A stretch of DNA of 64,000 nt from Cinclus cinclus (lineage: Eukaryota > Chordata > Aves > Passeriformes > Cinclidae): the NCBI RefSeq assembly GCF_963662255.1, contig NW_026912151.1:186001-250000 (forward strand), written 5' to 3'. Below are positions 46,194 through 58,437 of the stretch, in pieces. The notes beneath the pieces are model-generated. The model was given only the letters and a program-made list of their open reading frames with translations, did no database searches and had not been told where the DNA came from. Both the position numbers and the translations under genes were made by a program. The stretch's first letter is position 1; every line of letters starts with the position of its first letter.

Positions 46194-47954
46194 TGGTTTT
46201 GAAAGGAGGCACTTTTCCCCAAGAAGCCAAACTCAAGAGCCCACTTGGCAGATGTCATTTTGTAGGGCGCATTTGGGCCTCCGATGGCAGCCAGGTTTGG
46301 AGGAGGGGGCAGCTTTGGTCTGGGAGAAATCCTCGTCCTTATGGAATTTTTGTAGCAAAAGCCCGGGACGGGACGCAGGCAAGTTGGCTTTGAAAGGAGT
46401 CACTTTTCCCCAAGAAGCCAAACTCAAGAGCCCACTTGGCAGATGTCATTTTGTAGGGCGCGTTTGGGCCTCCGATGGCAGCCAGGTTTGGAGGAGGGGG
46501 CAGCTTTGGTCTGGGAGAAATCCTCGTCCTTATGGAATTTTTGTAGGCAAAAGCCCTGCATGGGCCGCAGGCAAGTTGACTCCGAAAGGAGGCACTTTTC
46601 CCCAAGAAGCCAAACTCAAGAGCCCACTTGGGAGGTGTCATTTTGTAGGGCGCGTTTGGGCCTCCGATGGCAGCCAGGTTTGGAGGAGGGGGCAGCTTTG
46701 GTCTGGGAGAAATCCTCGTCAAAATGGAATTATTTTAGGCAAAAGCCCAGGACGGGCCGCAGGCAAGTTGGCTTCGAAAGGAGGCACTTTTCCCCAAGAA
46801 GCCAAACTCAAGAGCCCACTTGGCAGGTGTCATTTTGTAGGGCGCGTTTGGGCCTCTGATGGCAGCCAGGTTTGGAGGAGGGGGCAGCTTTGGTCTGGGA
46901 GAAATCCTCGTCCTTCTGGAATATTTGGAGGCAAAAGCCCAGGACCGGATGCAGGCAAGTTGGCTTTGAAACTAGGCACTTTTCCCCCAAGAAGCCAAAC
47001 TCAAGAGCCCACTTGGCAGATGTCATTTTGTAGGGCGCGTTTGGGCCTCCGATGGCAGCCAGGTTTGGAGGAGGGGGCAGCTTTGGTCTGGGAGAAATCC
47101 TCGTCCTTATGGAATTTTTGTAGGCAAAAGCCCTGCAAGGGCCGCAGGCAAGTTGACTCCGAAAGGAGGCACTTTTCCCCAAGAAGCCAAACTCAAGAGC
47201 CCACTTGGGAGGTGTCATTTTGTAGGGCGCGTTTGGGCCTCCGATGGCAGCCAGGTTTGGAGGAGGGGGCAGCTTTGGTCTGGGAGAAATCCTCGTCCTT
47301 ATGGAATTTTTTGTAGCAAAAGCCCGGGACGGGACGCAGGCAGGTTGGTTTTGAAAGGAAGAACTTTCCCCAAGAAGCCAAACTCAAGAGCCCACTTGGC
47401 AGATGTCATTTTGTAGGGCGCGTTTTGGCGTCCGATGGCAGCCAGGTTTGGAGGAGGGGGCAGCTTTGGTCTGGGAGAAATCCTCGTCCTTCTGGAATTT
47501 TTGGAGGCAAAAGCCCAGGACGGGCCGCAGGCAAATTAGGCAAGTTTGCTTTGAAATGAGTCACTTTTCCCCAAGAAGCCAAACTCAAGAACCCACAATG
47601 CAGATGTCATTTTGTAGGGCGCGTTTGGGCCTCCGATGGCAGCCAGGTTTGGAGGAGGGGGCAGCTTTGGTCTGGGAGAAATCCTCGTCCTTATGGAATT
47701 TTTGGAGGCAAAAGCCCAGGACGGGCCGCAGGCAAGTTAGGCAAGTTGGCTCCGAAAGGAGGCACTTTTCCCCAAGAAGCCAAACTCCAGAGCCCTCTTG
47801 GCAGATGTCATTTTGTAGGGCGCGTTTGGGCCTCCGATGGCAGCCAGGTTTGGAGGAGGGGGCAGCTTTGGTCTGGGAGAAATCCTCGTCCTTATGGAAT
47901 TTTTGGAGGCAAAAGCCCTGCATGGGCCGCAGGCAAGTTTACTCCGAAAGGAGA

Positions 47955-49816
47955 CACTTTTCCCCAAGAAGCCAAACTCAAGAACCCACAATGCAGATGT
48001 CATTTTGTAGGGCGCGTTTGGGCCTCCGATGGCAGCCAGGTTTGGAGGAGGGGGCAGCTTTGGTCTGCGAGAAATCCTCGTCCTTATGGAATTTTTGTAG
48101 GCAAAAGCCCAGGACGGGCCGCAGGCAAGTTGACTCCGAAAGGAAGCACTTATCCCCAAGAAGCCAAACTCAAGAGCCCACTTGGCAGATGTCATTTTGT
48201 AGGGCGCGTTTGGGCCTCCGATGGCAGCCAGGTTTGGAGGAGGGGGCAGCTTTGGTCTGGGAGAAATCCTCGTCCTTATGGAATTTTTGTAGCAAAAGCC
48301 CGGGACGGGAGGCAGGCAAATTGGTTTTGAAAGGAGTCACTTTTCCCCAAGAAGCCAAACTCAAGAACCCACTTGGCAGGTGTCATTTTGTAGGGCGCGT
48401 TTGGGCCTCCGATGGCAGCCAGGTTTGGAGGAGGGGGCAGCTTTGGTCGGGGAGAAATCCTCGTCCTTATGGAATTTTTGTAGGCAAAATCCCAGGACGG
48501 GCGGCAGTCAAGTTAGGCAAGTTGACTCCGAAAGGAGGCACTTTTCCCCAAGAAGCCAAACTCAAGAGCCCACTTGGCAGGTGTCATTTTGTAGGGCGCG
48601 TTTGGGCCTCCGATGGCAGCCAGGTTTGGAGGAGGGGGCAGCTTTGGTCTGGGAGAAATCCTCGTCCTTATGGAATTTTTGGAGGCAAAAGCCCTGCATG
48701 GGCCGCAGGCAAGTTGACTCCGAAAGGAGGTACTTTTCTCCAGGAAGCCAAACTCAAGAGCCCACTTGGCAGATGTCATTTTGTAGGGCGCGTTTGGACC
48801 TCCGATGGCAGCCAGGTTTGGAGGAGGGGGCAGCTTTGGTCTGGGAGGAATCCTCGTCCTTATGGAATTTTTGTAGCAAAAGCCCGGGACGGGACGCAGG
48901 CAAGTTGGTTTTGAAAGGAGGCACTTTTCCCCAAGAAGCCAAACTCAAGAGCCCACTTGGCAGGTGTCATTATGTAGGGCGCGTTTGGGCCTCCGATGGC
49001 AGCCAGGTTTGGAGGAGGGGGCAGCTTTGGTCTGGGAGAAATCCTCGTCCTTATGGAATTTTTGGAGGCAAAAGCCCAGGACGGGACGCAGGCAAGTTAG
49101 GCAAGTTGGCTCCGAAATGAGGCACTTTTCCCCAAGAAGCCAAACTCAAGAGCCCACTTGGCAGGTGTCATTTTGTGGGGCGCGTTTGGGCCTCCGATGG
49201 CAGCCAGGTTTGGAGGAGGGGGCAGCTTTGGTCTGGGAGAAATCCTCGTCCATCTGGAATTTTTGTAGGCAAAAGCCCTGCATGGGCCGCAGGCAAGTTG
49301 ACTCCGAAAGGAGGCACTTTTTCCCCAAGAAGCCAAACTCAAGAGCCCACTTGGCAGGTGTCATTTTGTAGGGCGCGTTTGGGCCTCCGATGGCAGCGAG
49401 GTTTGGAGGAGGGGGCAGCTTTGGTCTGGGAGAAATCCTCGTCCTTATGGAATTTTTGTAGGCAAAAGCCCAGGACGGGCCGCAGGGAATTTAGGCAATT
49501 TGGCTTTGAAAGGAGGCACTTTTCCCCAAGAAGCCAAACTCAAGAGCCCTCAATGCAGATATCATTTTGTGGGGCGCGTTTGGGCCTCCGATGGCAGCCA
49601 GGTTTGGAGGAGGGGGCAGCTTTGGTCTGGGAGAAATCCTCGTCCATCTGGAATTTTTGTAGGCAAAAGTCCAGGAAGGGCTGCAGGCAAGTTGACTCCG
49701 AATGGAGGCACTTTTCCCCAAGAAGCCAAACTCAAGAGCCCACTTGGCAGATGTCATTTTGTAGGGCGCGTTTGGGCCTCCGATGGCAGCCAGGTTTGGA
49801 GGAGGGGGCAGCTTTG
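47955..49816 (+). repeat. Domain 2 block C, copy 1 (1.86 kb)
   Basis: Matches 59245-61105 at 11290-bp spacing, 11289 bp after about 49.06 kb. Shared rare variants: GGTCTGCGAGAAATCC near 48.06 kb, GGAAGCACTTATCCCC near 48.15 kb, GGCAAAATCCC with GCGGCAGTCAAG near 48.5 kb, TTTGGACCTCC near 48.79 kb and GTCATTATGTAGG near 48.97 kb. Part of it (48596-49174) is also found at 55391-55969. Confidence 0.82.
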
Positions 49817-51143
49817 GTCTGGGAGAAATCCTCGTCCTTCTGGAATTTTTGGAGGCAAAAGCCCAGGACGGTCCGCAGGCAAGTTTACTCCGAAAGGAGG
49901 CACTTTTCCCCAAGAAGCCAAACTCAAGAGCCCACTTGGCAGATGTCATTTTGTAGGCCGCGTTCGGGCCTCCTATGGCAGCCAGGTTTGGAGGAGGGGG
50001 CAGCTTTGGTCTGGGAGAAATCCTCGTCCTTATGGAATTTTTGTAGCAAAAGCCCGGGACGGAACGCAGGTAAGTTGGTTTTGAAAGGAGTCACTTTTCC
50101 CCAAGAAGCCAAACTCAAGAGCCCACTTGGCAGATGTCATTTTGTAGGGCGCGTTTGGGCCTCCGATGGCAGCCAGGTTTGGAGGAGGGGGCAGCTTTGG
50201 TCTGGGAGAAATCCTCGTCCTTATGGAATTTTTGTAGCAAAAGCCCTGGATGGGACGCAGGCAAGTTGGCTTTGAAAGGAGGCACTTTTCCCCAAGAAGC
50301 CAAACTCAAGAGCCCACTTGGCAGATGTCATTTTGTAGGGCGCGTTTGGGCCTCCGATGGCAGCCAGGTTTGGAGGAGGGGGCAGCTTTGGTCTGGGAGA
50401 AATCCTCGTCCTTATGGAATTTTTGGAGGCAAAAGCCCAGGACCGGATGCAGGCAAGTTGGCTCCGAAAGGAGGCACTTTTCCCCAAGAAGCCAAACTCA
50501 AGAACCCACAATGCAGATGTCGTTTTGTAGGGCGCGTTTGGGCCTCCGATGGCAGCCAGGTTTGGAGGAGGGGGCAGCTTTGGTCTGGGAGAAATCCTCG
50601 TCCTTATGGAATTTTTGTAGGCAAAAGCCCAGGAAGGGCCGCAGGCAAGTTGACTCCGAAAGGAGGCACTTTTCCCCAAGAAGCCAAACTCAAGAGCCCA
50701 CTTGGCAGATGTCATTTTGTAGGGCGCGTTTGGGCCTCCGATGGCAGCCAGGTTTGGAGGAGGGGGCAGCTTTGGTCTGGGAGAAATCCTCGTCCTTATG
50801 GAATTTTCGGAGGCAAAAGCCCAGGACGGGCCGCAGGCAAGTTGGCTTTGAAAGGAGGCACTTTTCCCCCAAGAAGCCAAACTGAAGAGCCCACTTGGCA
50901 GATGTCATTTTGTGGGGCGCGTTTGGGCCTCCGATGGCAGCCAGGTTTGGAGGAGGGGGCAGCTTTGGTCTGGGAGAAATCCTCGTCCTTCTGGAATTTT
51001 TGTAGGCAAAAGCCCAGGACGGGCCGCAGGCAAGTTAGGCAAGTTGGCTTTTAAAGGAGGCACTTTTCCCCAAGAAGCCAAAATCAAGAACCCACAATGC
51101 AGATGTCATTTTGTAGGGCGCGTTTGGGCCTCCGATGGCAGCC
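49399..51143 (+). repeat. Exact 1745-bp tandem duplication, copy 1 (9 monomers)
   Basis: Nine monomers of 201, 192, 192, 191, 191, 192, 192, 193 and 201 bp (sum 1745, counted from the anchor at 49391). I compared the two copies segment by segment and saw no difference. Private shared changes include GGGAATTTAGGCAATTTGG, CAGATATCATTTTG, GTCCAGGAAGGGCTGC, GGACGGTCCGC, GCCGCGTTCGGGCCTCCTATGG and GATGTCGTTTTG. The left limit is a single mismatch at 49398 (GCGAGG versus GCCAGG); further left the two sequences are unrelated monomer types. Confidence 0.95.
50067..50075 (+). other. 5' splice-site consensus CAGGTAAGT
   Basis: Same motif in the 1745-bp duplication, copy 1. Confidence 0.25.
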
Positions 51144-52888
51144 AGGTTTGGAGGAGGGGGCAGCTTTGGTCTGGGAGAAATCCTCGTCCTTATGGAATTT
51201 TTGTAGGCAAAAGCCCAGGACGGGCCGCAGGGAATTTAGGCAATTTGGCTTTGAAAGGAGGCACTTTTCCCCAAGAAGCCAAACTCAAGAGCCCTCAATG
51301 CAGATATCATTTTGTGGGGCGCGTTTGGGCCTCCGATGGCAGCCAGGTTTGGAGGAGGGGGCAGCTTTGGTCTGGGAGAAATCCTCGTCCATCTGGAATT
51401 TTTGTAGGCAAAAGTCCAGGAAGGGCTGCAGGCAAGTTGACTCCGAATGGAGGCACTTTTCCCCAAGAAGCCAAACTCAAGAGCCCACTTGGCAGATGTC
51501 ATTTTGTAGGGCGCGTTTGGGCCTCCGATGGCAGCCAGGTTTGGAGGAGGGGGCAGCTTTGGTCTGGGAGAAATCCTCGTCCTTCTGGAATTTTTGGAGG
51601 CAAAAGCCCAGGACGGTCCGCAGGCAAGTTTACTCCGAAAGGAGGCACTTTTCCCCAAGAAGCCAAACTCAAGAGCCCACTTGGCAGATGTCATTTTGTA
51701 GGCCGCGTTCGGGCCTCCTATGGCAGCCAGGTTTGGAGGAGGGGGCAGCTTTGGTCTGGGAGAAATCCTCGTCCTTATGGAATTTTTGTAGCAAAAGCCC
51801 GGGACGGAACGCAGGTAAGTTGGTTTTGAAAGGAGTCACTTTTCCCCAAGAAGCCAAACTCAAGAGCCCACTTGGCAGATGTCATTTTGTAGGGCGCGTT
51901 TGGGCCTCCGATGGCAGCCAGGTTTGGAGGAGGGGGCAGCTTTGGTCTGGGAGAAATCCTCGTCCTTATGGAATTTTTGTAGCAAAAGCCCTGGATGGGA
52001 CGCAGGCAAGTTGGCTTTGAAAGGAGGCACTTTTCCCCAAGAAGCCAAACTCAAGAGCCCACTTGGCAGATGTCATTTTGTAGGGCGCGTTTGGGCCTCC
52101 GATGGCAGCCAGGTTTGGAGGAGGGGGCAGCTTTGGTCTGGGAGAAATCCTCGTCCTTATGGAATTTTTGGAGGCAAAAGCCCAGGACCGGATGCAGGCA
52201 AGTTGGCTCCGAAAGGAGGCACTTTTCCCCAAGAAGCCAAACTCAAGAACCCACAATGCAGATGTCGTTTTGTAGGGCGCGTTTGGGCCTCCGATGGCAG
52301 CCAGGTTTGGAGGAGGGGGCAGCTTTGGTCTGGGAGAAATCCTCGTCCTTATGGAATTTTTGTAGGCAAAAGCCCAGGAAGGGCCGCAGGCAAGTTGACT
52401 CCGAAAGGAGGCACTTTTCCCCAAGAAGCCAAACTCAAGAGCCCACTTGGCAGATGTCATTTTGTAGGGCGCGTTTGGGCCTCCGATGGCAGCCAGGTTT
52501 GGAGGAGGGGGCAGCTTTGGTCTGGGAGAAATCCTCGTCCTTATGGAATTTTCGGAGGCAAAAGCCCAGGACGGGCCGCAGGCAAGTTGGCTTTGAAAGG
52601 AGGCACTTTTCCCCCAAGAAGCCAAACTGAAGAGCCCACTTGGCAGATGTCATTTTGTGGGGCGCGTTTGGGCCTCCGATGGCAGCCAGGTTTGGAGGAG
52701 GGGGCAGCTTTGGTCTGGGAGAAATCCTCGTCCTTCTGGAATTTTTGTAGGCAAAAGCCCAGGACGGGCCGCAGGCAAGTTAGGCAAGTTGGCTTTTAAA
52801 GGAGGCACTTTTCCCCAAGAAGCCAAAATCAAGAACCCACAATGCAGATGTCATTTTGTAGGGCGCGTTTGGGCCTCCGATGGCAGCC
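51144..52888 (+). repeat. Exact 1745-bp tandem duplication, copy 2
   Basis: Direct continuation of copy 1 and, by eye, identical to it. The match with copy 1 runs on to about 52949, where GTAGCAAAAG replaces GTAGGCAAAAG. Two such long identical units amid neighbours that differ at several positions per monomer point to a very recent event or an assembly duplication. Confidence 0.95.
51812..51820 (+). other. 5' splice-site consensus CAGGTAAGT
   Basis: Same motif in the 1745-bp duplication, copy 2, exactly 1745 bp from the previous one. Confidence 0.25.
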
Positions 52889-55154
52889 AGGTTTGGAGGA
52901 GGGGGCAGCTTTGGTCTGGGAGAAATCCTCGTCCTTATGGAATTTTTGTAGCAAAAGCCCGGGACGGGAGGCAGGCAAGTTGGTTTTCAAAGGAGTCACT
53001 TTTCCCCAAGAAGCCAAACTCAAGAACCCACTTGGCAGGTGTCATTTTGTAGGGCGCGTTTGGGCCTCCAATGGCAGCCAGGTTTGGAGGAGGGGGCAGC
53101 TTTGGTCGGGGAGAAATCCTCGTCCTTATGGAATTTTTGTAGTCAAAAGCCCAGGACGGGCCGCAGGCAAGTTAGGCAAGTTGGCTTTGAAAGGAGGCAC
53201 TTTTCCCCAAGAAGCCAAACTCAAGAGCCCACTTGGCAGGTGTCATTTTGTAGGGCGCGTTTGGGCCTCCGATGGCAGCCAGGTTTGGAGGAGGGGGCAG
53301 CTTTGGTCTGGGAGAAATCCTCGTCCTTATGGAATTTTTGTAGCAAAAGCCCGGGACAGAACGCAGGTAAGTTGGTTTTGAAAGGAGTCACTTTTCCCCA
53401 AGAAGCCAAACTCAAGAGCCCACTTGGCAGATGTCATTTTGTAGGGCGCGTTTGGGCCTCCGATGGCAGCCAGGTTTGGAGGAGGGGGCAGCTTTGGTCT
53501 GGGAGAAATCCTCGTCCTTATGGAATTTTTGTAGCAAAAGCCCGGGACGGGACGCAGGCAAGTTGGCTTTGAAAGGAGTCACTTTTCCCCAAGAAGCCAA
53601 ACTCAAGAGCCCACTTGGCAGATGTCATTTTGTAGGGCGCGTTTGGGCCTCCGATGGCAGCCAGGTTTGGAGGAGGGGGCAGCTTTGGTCTGGGAGAAAT
53701 CCTCGTCCTTATGGAATTTTTGGAGGCAAAAGCCCTGCATGGGCCGCAGGCAAGTTGACTCCGAAAGGAGGCACTTTTCCCCAAGAAGCCAAACTCAAGA
53801 GCCCACTTGGGAGGTGTCATTTTGTAGGGCGCGTTTGGGCCTCCGATGGCAGCCAGGTTTGGAGGAGGGGGCAGCTTTGGTCTGGGAGAAATCCTCGTCA
53901 AAATGGAATTATTTTAGGCAAAAGCCCAGGACGGGCCGCAGGCAAGTTGGCTTCGAAAGGAGGCACTTTTCCCCAAGAAGCCAAACTCAAGAGCCCACTT
54001 GGCAGGTGTCATTTTGTAGGGCGCGTTTGGGCCTCTGATGGCAGCCAGGTTTGGAGGAGGGGGCAGCTTTGGTCTGGGAGAAATCCTCGTCCTTCTGGAA
54101 TATTTGGAGGCAAAAGCCCAGGACCGGATGCAGGCAAGTTGGCTTTGAAACTAGGCACTTTTCCCCCAAGAAGCCAAACTCAAGAGCCCACTTGGCAGAT
54201 GTCATTTTGTAGGGCGCGTTTGGGCCTCCGATGGCAGCCAGGTTTGGAGGAGGGGGCAGCTTTGGTCTGGGAGAAATCCTCGTCCTTATGGAATTTTTGT
54301 AGGCAAAAGCCCTGCAAGGGCCGCAGGCAAGTTGACTCCGAAAGGAGGCACTTTTCCCCAAGAAGCCAAACTCAAGAGCCCACTTGGGAGGTGTCATTTT
54401 GTGGGGCGCGTTTGGGCCTCCGATGGCAGCCAGGTTTGGAGGAGGGGGCAGCTTTGGTCTGGGAGAAATCCTCGTCCTTATGGAATTTTTTGTAGCAAAA
54501 GCCCGGGACGGGACGCAGGCAGGTTGGTTTTGAAAGGAAGAACTTTCCCCAAGAAGCCAAACTCAAGAGCCCACTTGGCAGATGTCATTTTGTAGGGCGC
54601 GTTTTGGCGTCCGATGGAAGCCAGGTTTGGAGGAGGGGGCAGCTTTGGTCTGGGAGAAATCCTCGTCCTTATGGAATTTTTGGAGGCAAAAGCCCAGGAC
54701 GGGCCGCAGGCAAATTAGGCAAGTTTGCTTTGAAATGAGTCACTTTTCCCCAAGAACCCAAACTCAAGAACCCACAATGCAGATGTCATTTTGTAGGGCG
54801 CGTTTGGGCCTCCGATGGCAGCCAGGTTTGGAGGAGGGGGCAGCTTTGGTCTGGGAGAAATCCTCGTCCTTCTGGAATATTTGTAGGCAAAAGCCCAGGA
54901 CGGGCCGCAGGCAAGTTAGGCAAGTTGGCTCCGAAAGGAGGCACTTTTCCCCAAGAAGCCAAACTCCAGAGCCCTCTTGGCAGATGTCATTTTGTAGGGC
55001 GCGTTTGGGCCTCCGATGGCAGCCAGGTTTGGAGGAGGGGGCAGCTTTGGTCTGGGAGAAATCCTCGTCCTTATGGAATTTTTGGAGGCAAAAGCCCAGG
55101 ACGGGCCGCAGGCAAGTTTACTCCGAAAGGAGACACTTTTCCCCAAGAAGCCAA
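52869..55154 (+). repeat. Domain 2 block B, copy 3
   Basis: Third copy, starting directly at the end of the 1745-bp duplication. It lacks the extra monomer, like copy 1, but extends right like copy 2. Private substitutions include GGACAGAACGC for GGACGGAACGC near 53.36 kb, and GGAATATTTGTAGG for GGAATTTTTGGAGG near 54.88 kb. Confidence 0.88.
53364..53372 (+). other. 5' splice-site consensus CAGGTAAGT
   Basis: Same motif in block B copy 3. All five motifs lie in one monomer subtype (GTAGCAAAAGCCCGGGAC followed by RGAACGC), so they come from one mutation spread by duplication. Confidence 0.25.
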
Positions 55155-55445
55155 ACTCAAGAGCCCACTTGGCAGATGTCATTTTGTAGGGCGCGTTTGG
55201 GCCTCCGATGGCAGCCAGGTTTGGAGGAGGGGGCAGCTTTGGTCTGGGAGAAATCCTCGTCCTTCTGGAATTTTTGTACTCAAAAGCCCAGGACGGGCCG
55301 CAGGCAAGTTAGGCAAGTTGGCTTTAATGGAGGCACTTTTCCCCAAGAAGCCAAACTCAAGAACCCACAATGCAGATGTCATTTTGTAGGGCACGTTTGG
55401 GCCTCCGATGGCAGCCAGGTTTGGAGGAGGGGGCAGCTTTGGTCT
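54889..55445 (+). repeat. Domain 2 block F, copy 1
   Basis: Matches 58800-59356 at 3911-bp spacing, with shared AAACTCCAGAGCCCTCTTGG, AAGTTTACTCCGAAAGGAGAC and GGCTTTAATGGAGGCAC (a three-base shorter form of the usual TTTGAAAGGAGG). The match ends at GGTCTGGG versus GGTCTGCG. Confidence 0.8.
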
Positions 55446-55924
55446 GGGAGAAATCCTCGTCCTTATGGAATTTTTGGAGGCAAAAGCCCTGCATGGGCCG
55501 CAGGCAAGTTGACTCCGAAAGGAGGTACTTTTCCCCAGGAAGCCAAACTCAAGAGCCCACTTGGCAGATGTCATTTTGTAGGGCGCGTTTGGACCTCCGA
55601 TGGCAGCCAGGTTTGGAGGAGGGGGCAGCTTTGGTCTGGGAGGAATCCTCGTCCTTATGGAATTTTTGTAGCAAAAGCCCGGGACGGGACGCAGGCAAGT
55701 TGGTTTTGAAAGGAGGCACTTTTCCCCAAGAAGCCAAACTCAAGAGCCCACTTGGCAGGTGTCATTATGTAGGGCGCGTTTGGGCCTCCGATGGCAGCCA
55801 GGTTTGGAGGAGGGGGCAGCTTTGGTCTGGGAGAAATCCTCGTCCTTATGGAATTTTTGGAGGCAAAAGCCCAGGACGGGACGCAGGCAAGTTAGGCAAG
55901 TTGGCTCCGAAATGAGGCACTTTT

Positions 55925-57316
55925 CCCCAAGAAGCCAAACTCAAGAGCCCACTTGGCAGGTGTCATTTTGTAGGGCGCGTTTGGGCCTCCGATGGCAGCG
56001 AGGTTTGGAGGAGGGGGCAGCTTTGGTCTGGGAGAAATCCTCGTCCTTATGGAATTTTTGTAGGCAAAAGCCCAGGACGGGCCGCAGGGAATTTAGGCAA
56101 TTTGGCTTTGAAAGGAGGCACTTTTCCCCAAGAAGCCAAACTCAACAGCCCTCAATGCAGATATCATTTTGTGGGGCGCGTTTGGGCCTCCGATGGCAGC
56201 CAGGTTTGGAGGAGGGGGCAGCTTTGGTCTGGGAGAAATCCTCGTCCATCTGGAATTTTTGTAGGCAAAAGTCCAGGAAGGGCTGCAGGCAAGTTGACTC
56301 CGAATGGAGGCACTTTTCCCCAAGAAGCCAAACTCAAGAGCCCACTTGGCAGATGTCATTTTGTAGGGCGCGTTTGGGCCTCCGATGGCAGCCAGGTTTG
56401 GAGGAGGGGGCAGCTTTGATCTGGGAGAAATCCTCGTCCTTATGGAATTTTTGTAGGCAAAAGCCCCGGACGGGACGCAGGCAAGTTAGGCAAGTTGTCT
56501 TCGAAAGGAGGCACTTTTCCCCAAGAAGCCAAACTCAAGAGCCCTCAATGCAGATGTCATTTTGTGGGGCGCGTTTGGGCCTCCGATGGCAGCCAGGTTT
56601 GGAGGAGGGGGCAGCTTTGGTCTGGGAGAAATCCTCGTCCTTCGGGAATTTTTGTAGACAAAAGCCCTGGATGGGCCACAGGGAAGTTATGCAAGTTGGC
56701 ATTGAAAGGACTCACTTTTCCCCAAGAAGCCAAACTCAAGAGCCCGCAATGCAGATGTCATTTAGTGGGGTGCGCTCGGGCCTGTGATGGCAGCCAGGTT
56801 TGGAGGAGGGGGCAGCTTTGGTCTGGGAGAAATCCTCGTCCTTATGGAATTTTTGTAGGCAAAAGCCCAGGAAGGGCCGCAGGCAAGTTGGCTTTGAAAG
56901 GAGGCACTTTTCCCCAAGAAGCCAAACTCAAGAGCCCACTTGGCAGATGTCATTTTGTGGGGCACGTTTGGGCCTCTGATGGCAGCCAGGTTTGGAGGAG
57001 GGGGCAGCTTTGGTCTGGGAGAAATCCTCGTCCTTCTGGAATTTTTGTAGGCAAAAGCCCAGGACGGGACACAGGCAAGTTGGCTTTGAAAGGAGGCACT
57101 TTTCCCCAAGAAGCCAAACTCAAGAGCCCACTTGGCAGATGTCATTTTGTGGGGCGCGTTTGGGCCTCCGATGGCAGCCAGGTTTGGAGGAGGGGGCAGC
57201 TTTGGTCTGGGAGAAATCCTCGTCCTTATGGAATTTTTGTAGGCAAAAGCCCAGGACTGGACGCAGGCAAGTTGGTTTTGAAAGGAGGCACTTTTCCCCA
57301 AGAAGCCAAACTCAAG
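55925..57316 (+). repeat. Domain 2 block D, copy 1
   Basis: Recurs at 62194-63585 (spacing 6269 bp) and, for its first 940 bp, at 60612-61551 (spacing 4687 bp). It contains the most divergent monomer I noticed: GGGCCACAGGGAAGTTATGC, ATTGAAAGGACTCAC, GAGCCCGCAATGC, CATTTAGTGGGGTGCGCTCGGGCC near 56.67-56.78 kb. It also carries CCTTCGGGAATTTTTGTAGAC just upstream. Confidence 0.85.
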
Positions 57317-58437
57317 AGCCCACTTGGCAGATGTCATTTTGTAGGGCACGTTTGGGCCTCCGATGGCAGCCACGTTTGGAGGAGGGGGCAGCTTTGGTCT
57401 GGGAGAAATCCTCGTCCATCTGGAATTTTTGTAGGCAAAAGCCCCAGACGGGACGCAGGCAAGTTGACTCCGAAAGGATGCACGTTTCCCCAAGAAGCCA
57501 AACTCAAGAGCCCTCAATGCAGAGGTCATTTTGTAGGGCGCGTTTGGGCCTCCGATGGCAGCCAGGTTTGGAGGAGGGGGCAGCTTTGGTCTGGGAGAAA
57601 TCCTCGTCCTTATGGAATTTTTGAAGGCTAAAGCCCAGGAAGGGCTGCAGGCAAGTTGACTCCGAATGGAGGCACTTTTCCCCAAGAAGCCAAACTCAAG
57701 AACCCACTTGGCAGATGTCATTTTGTAGGGCGCGTTTGGGCCTCCGATGGCAGCCAGGTTTGGAGGAGGGGGCAGCTTTGGTCTGGGAGAAATCCTCGTC
57801 CTTCTGGAATTTTTGTAGGCAAAAGCCCAGGACGGGACGCAGGCAAGTTGGCTCCGAAAGGAGGCACTTTTTCCCCAAGAAGCCAAACTCAAGAGCCCAC
57901 TTGGCAGGTGTCATTTTGTAGGGCGCGTTTGGGCCTCCGATGGCAGCCAGGTTTGGAGGAGGGGGCAGCTTTGGTCTGGGAGAAATCCTCGTCCTTATGG
58001 AATTTTTGTAGGCAAAAGCCCTGCATGGGCCGCAGGCAAGTTGACTTTGAAAGGAGGCACTTTTCCCCAAGAAGCCAAACTCAAGAGCCCACTTGGCAGG
58101 TGTCATTTTGTAGGGCGCGTTTGGGCCTCCGATGGCAGCCAGGTTTGGAGGAGGGGGCAGCATTGTTCTGGGAGAAATCCTCGTCCATCTGGAATTTTTG
58201 TAGGCAAAAGCCCTGGAACGGCCGCAGGAAAGTTAGGCAAGTTGGCTTCGAAAGGAGGCACTTTTCCCCAAGAAGCCAAACTCAAGAGCCCACTTGGCAG
58301 GTGTCATTTTGTAGGGCGCGTTTGGGCCTCCGATGGCAGCCAGGTTTGGAGGAGGGGGCAGCTTTGGTCTGGGAGAAATCCTCGTCCTTATGGAATTTTT
58401 GTAGGCAAAAGCCCAGGACGGGCCGCAGGGAAGTTAG

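Larger units (their letters stand above)
45498..47975 (+). repeat. Domain 2 block B, copy 2, with one extra monomer
   Basis: Follows copy 1 at 1937-bp spacing, rising to 2129 bp after the extra 192-bp monomer at 45902-46093. It runs further right than copy 1, sharing with copy 3 (spacing 7371 then 7179 bp) the TTTTTTGTAGCAAAAG unit near 47.31 kb and the GGAAGAACTTTCCCC unit near 47.36 kb. The small left extension 45303-45497 matches copy 1 only. Confidence 0.88.
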
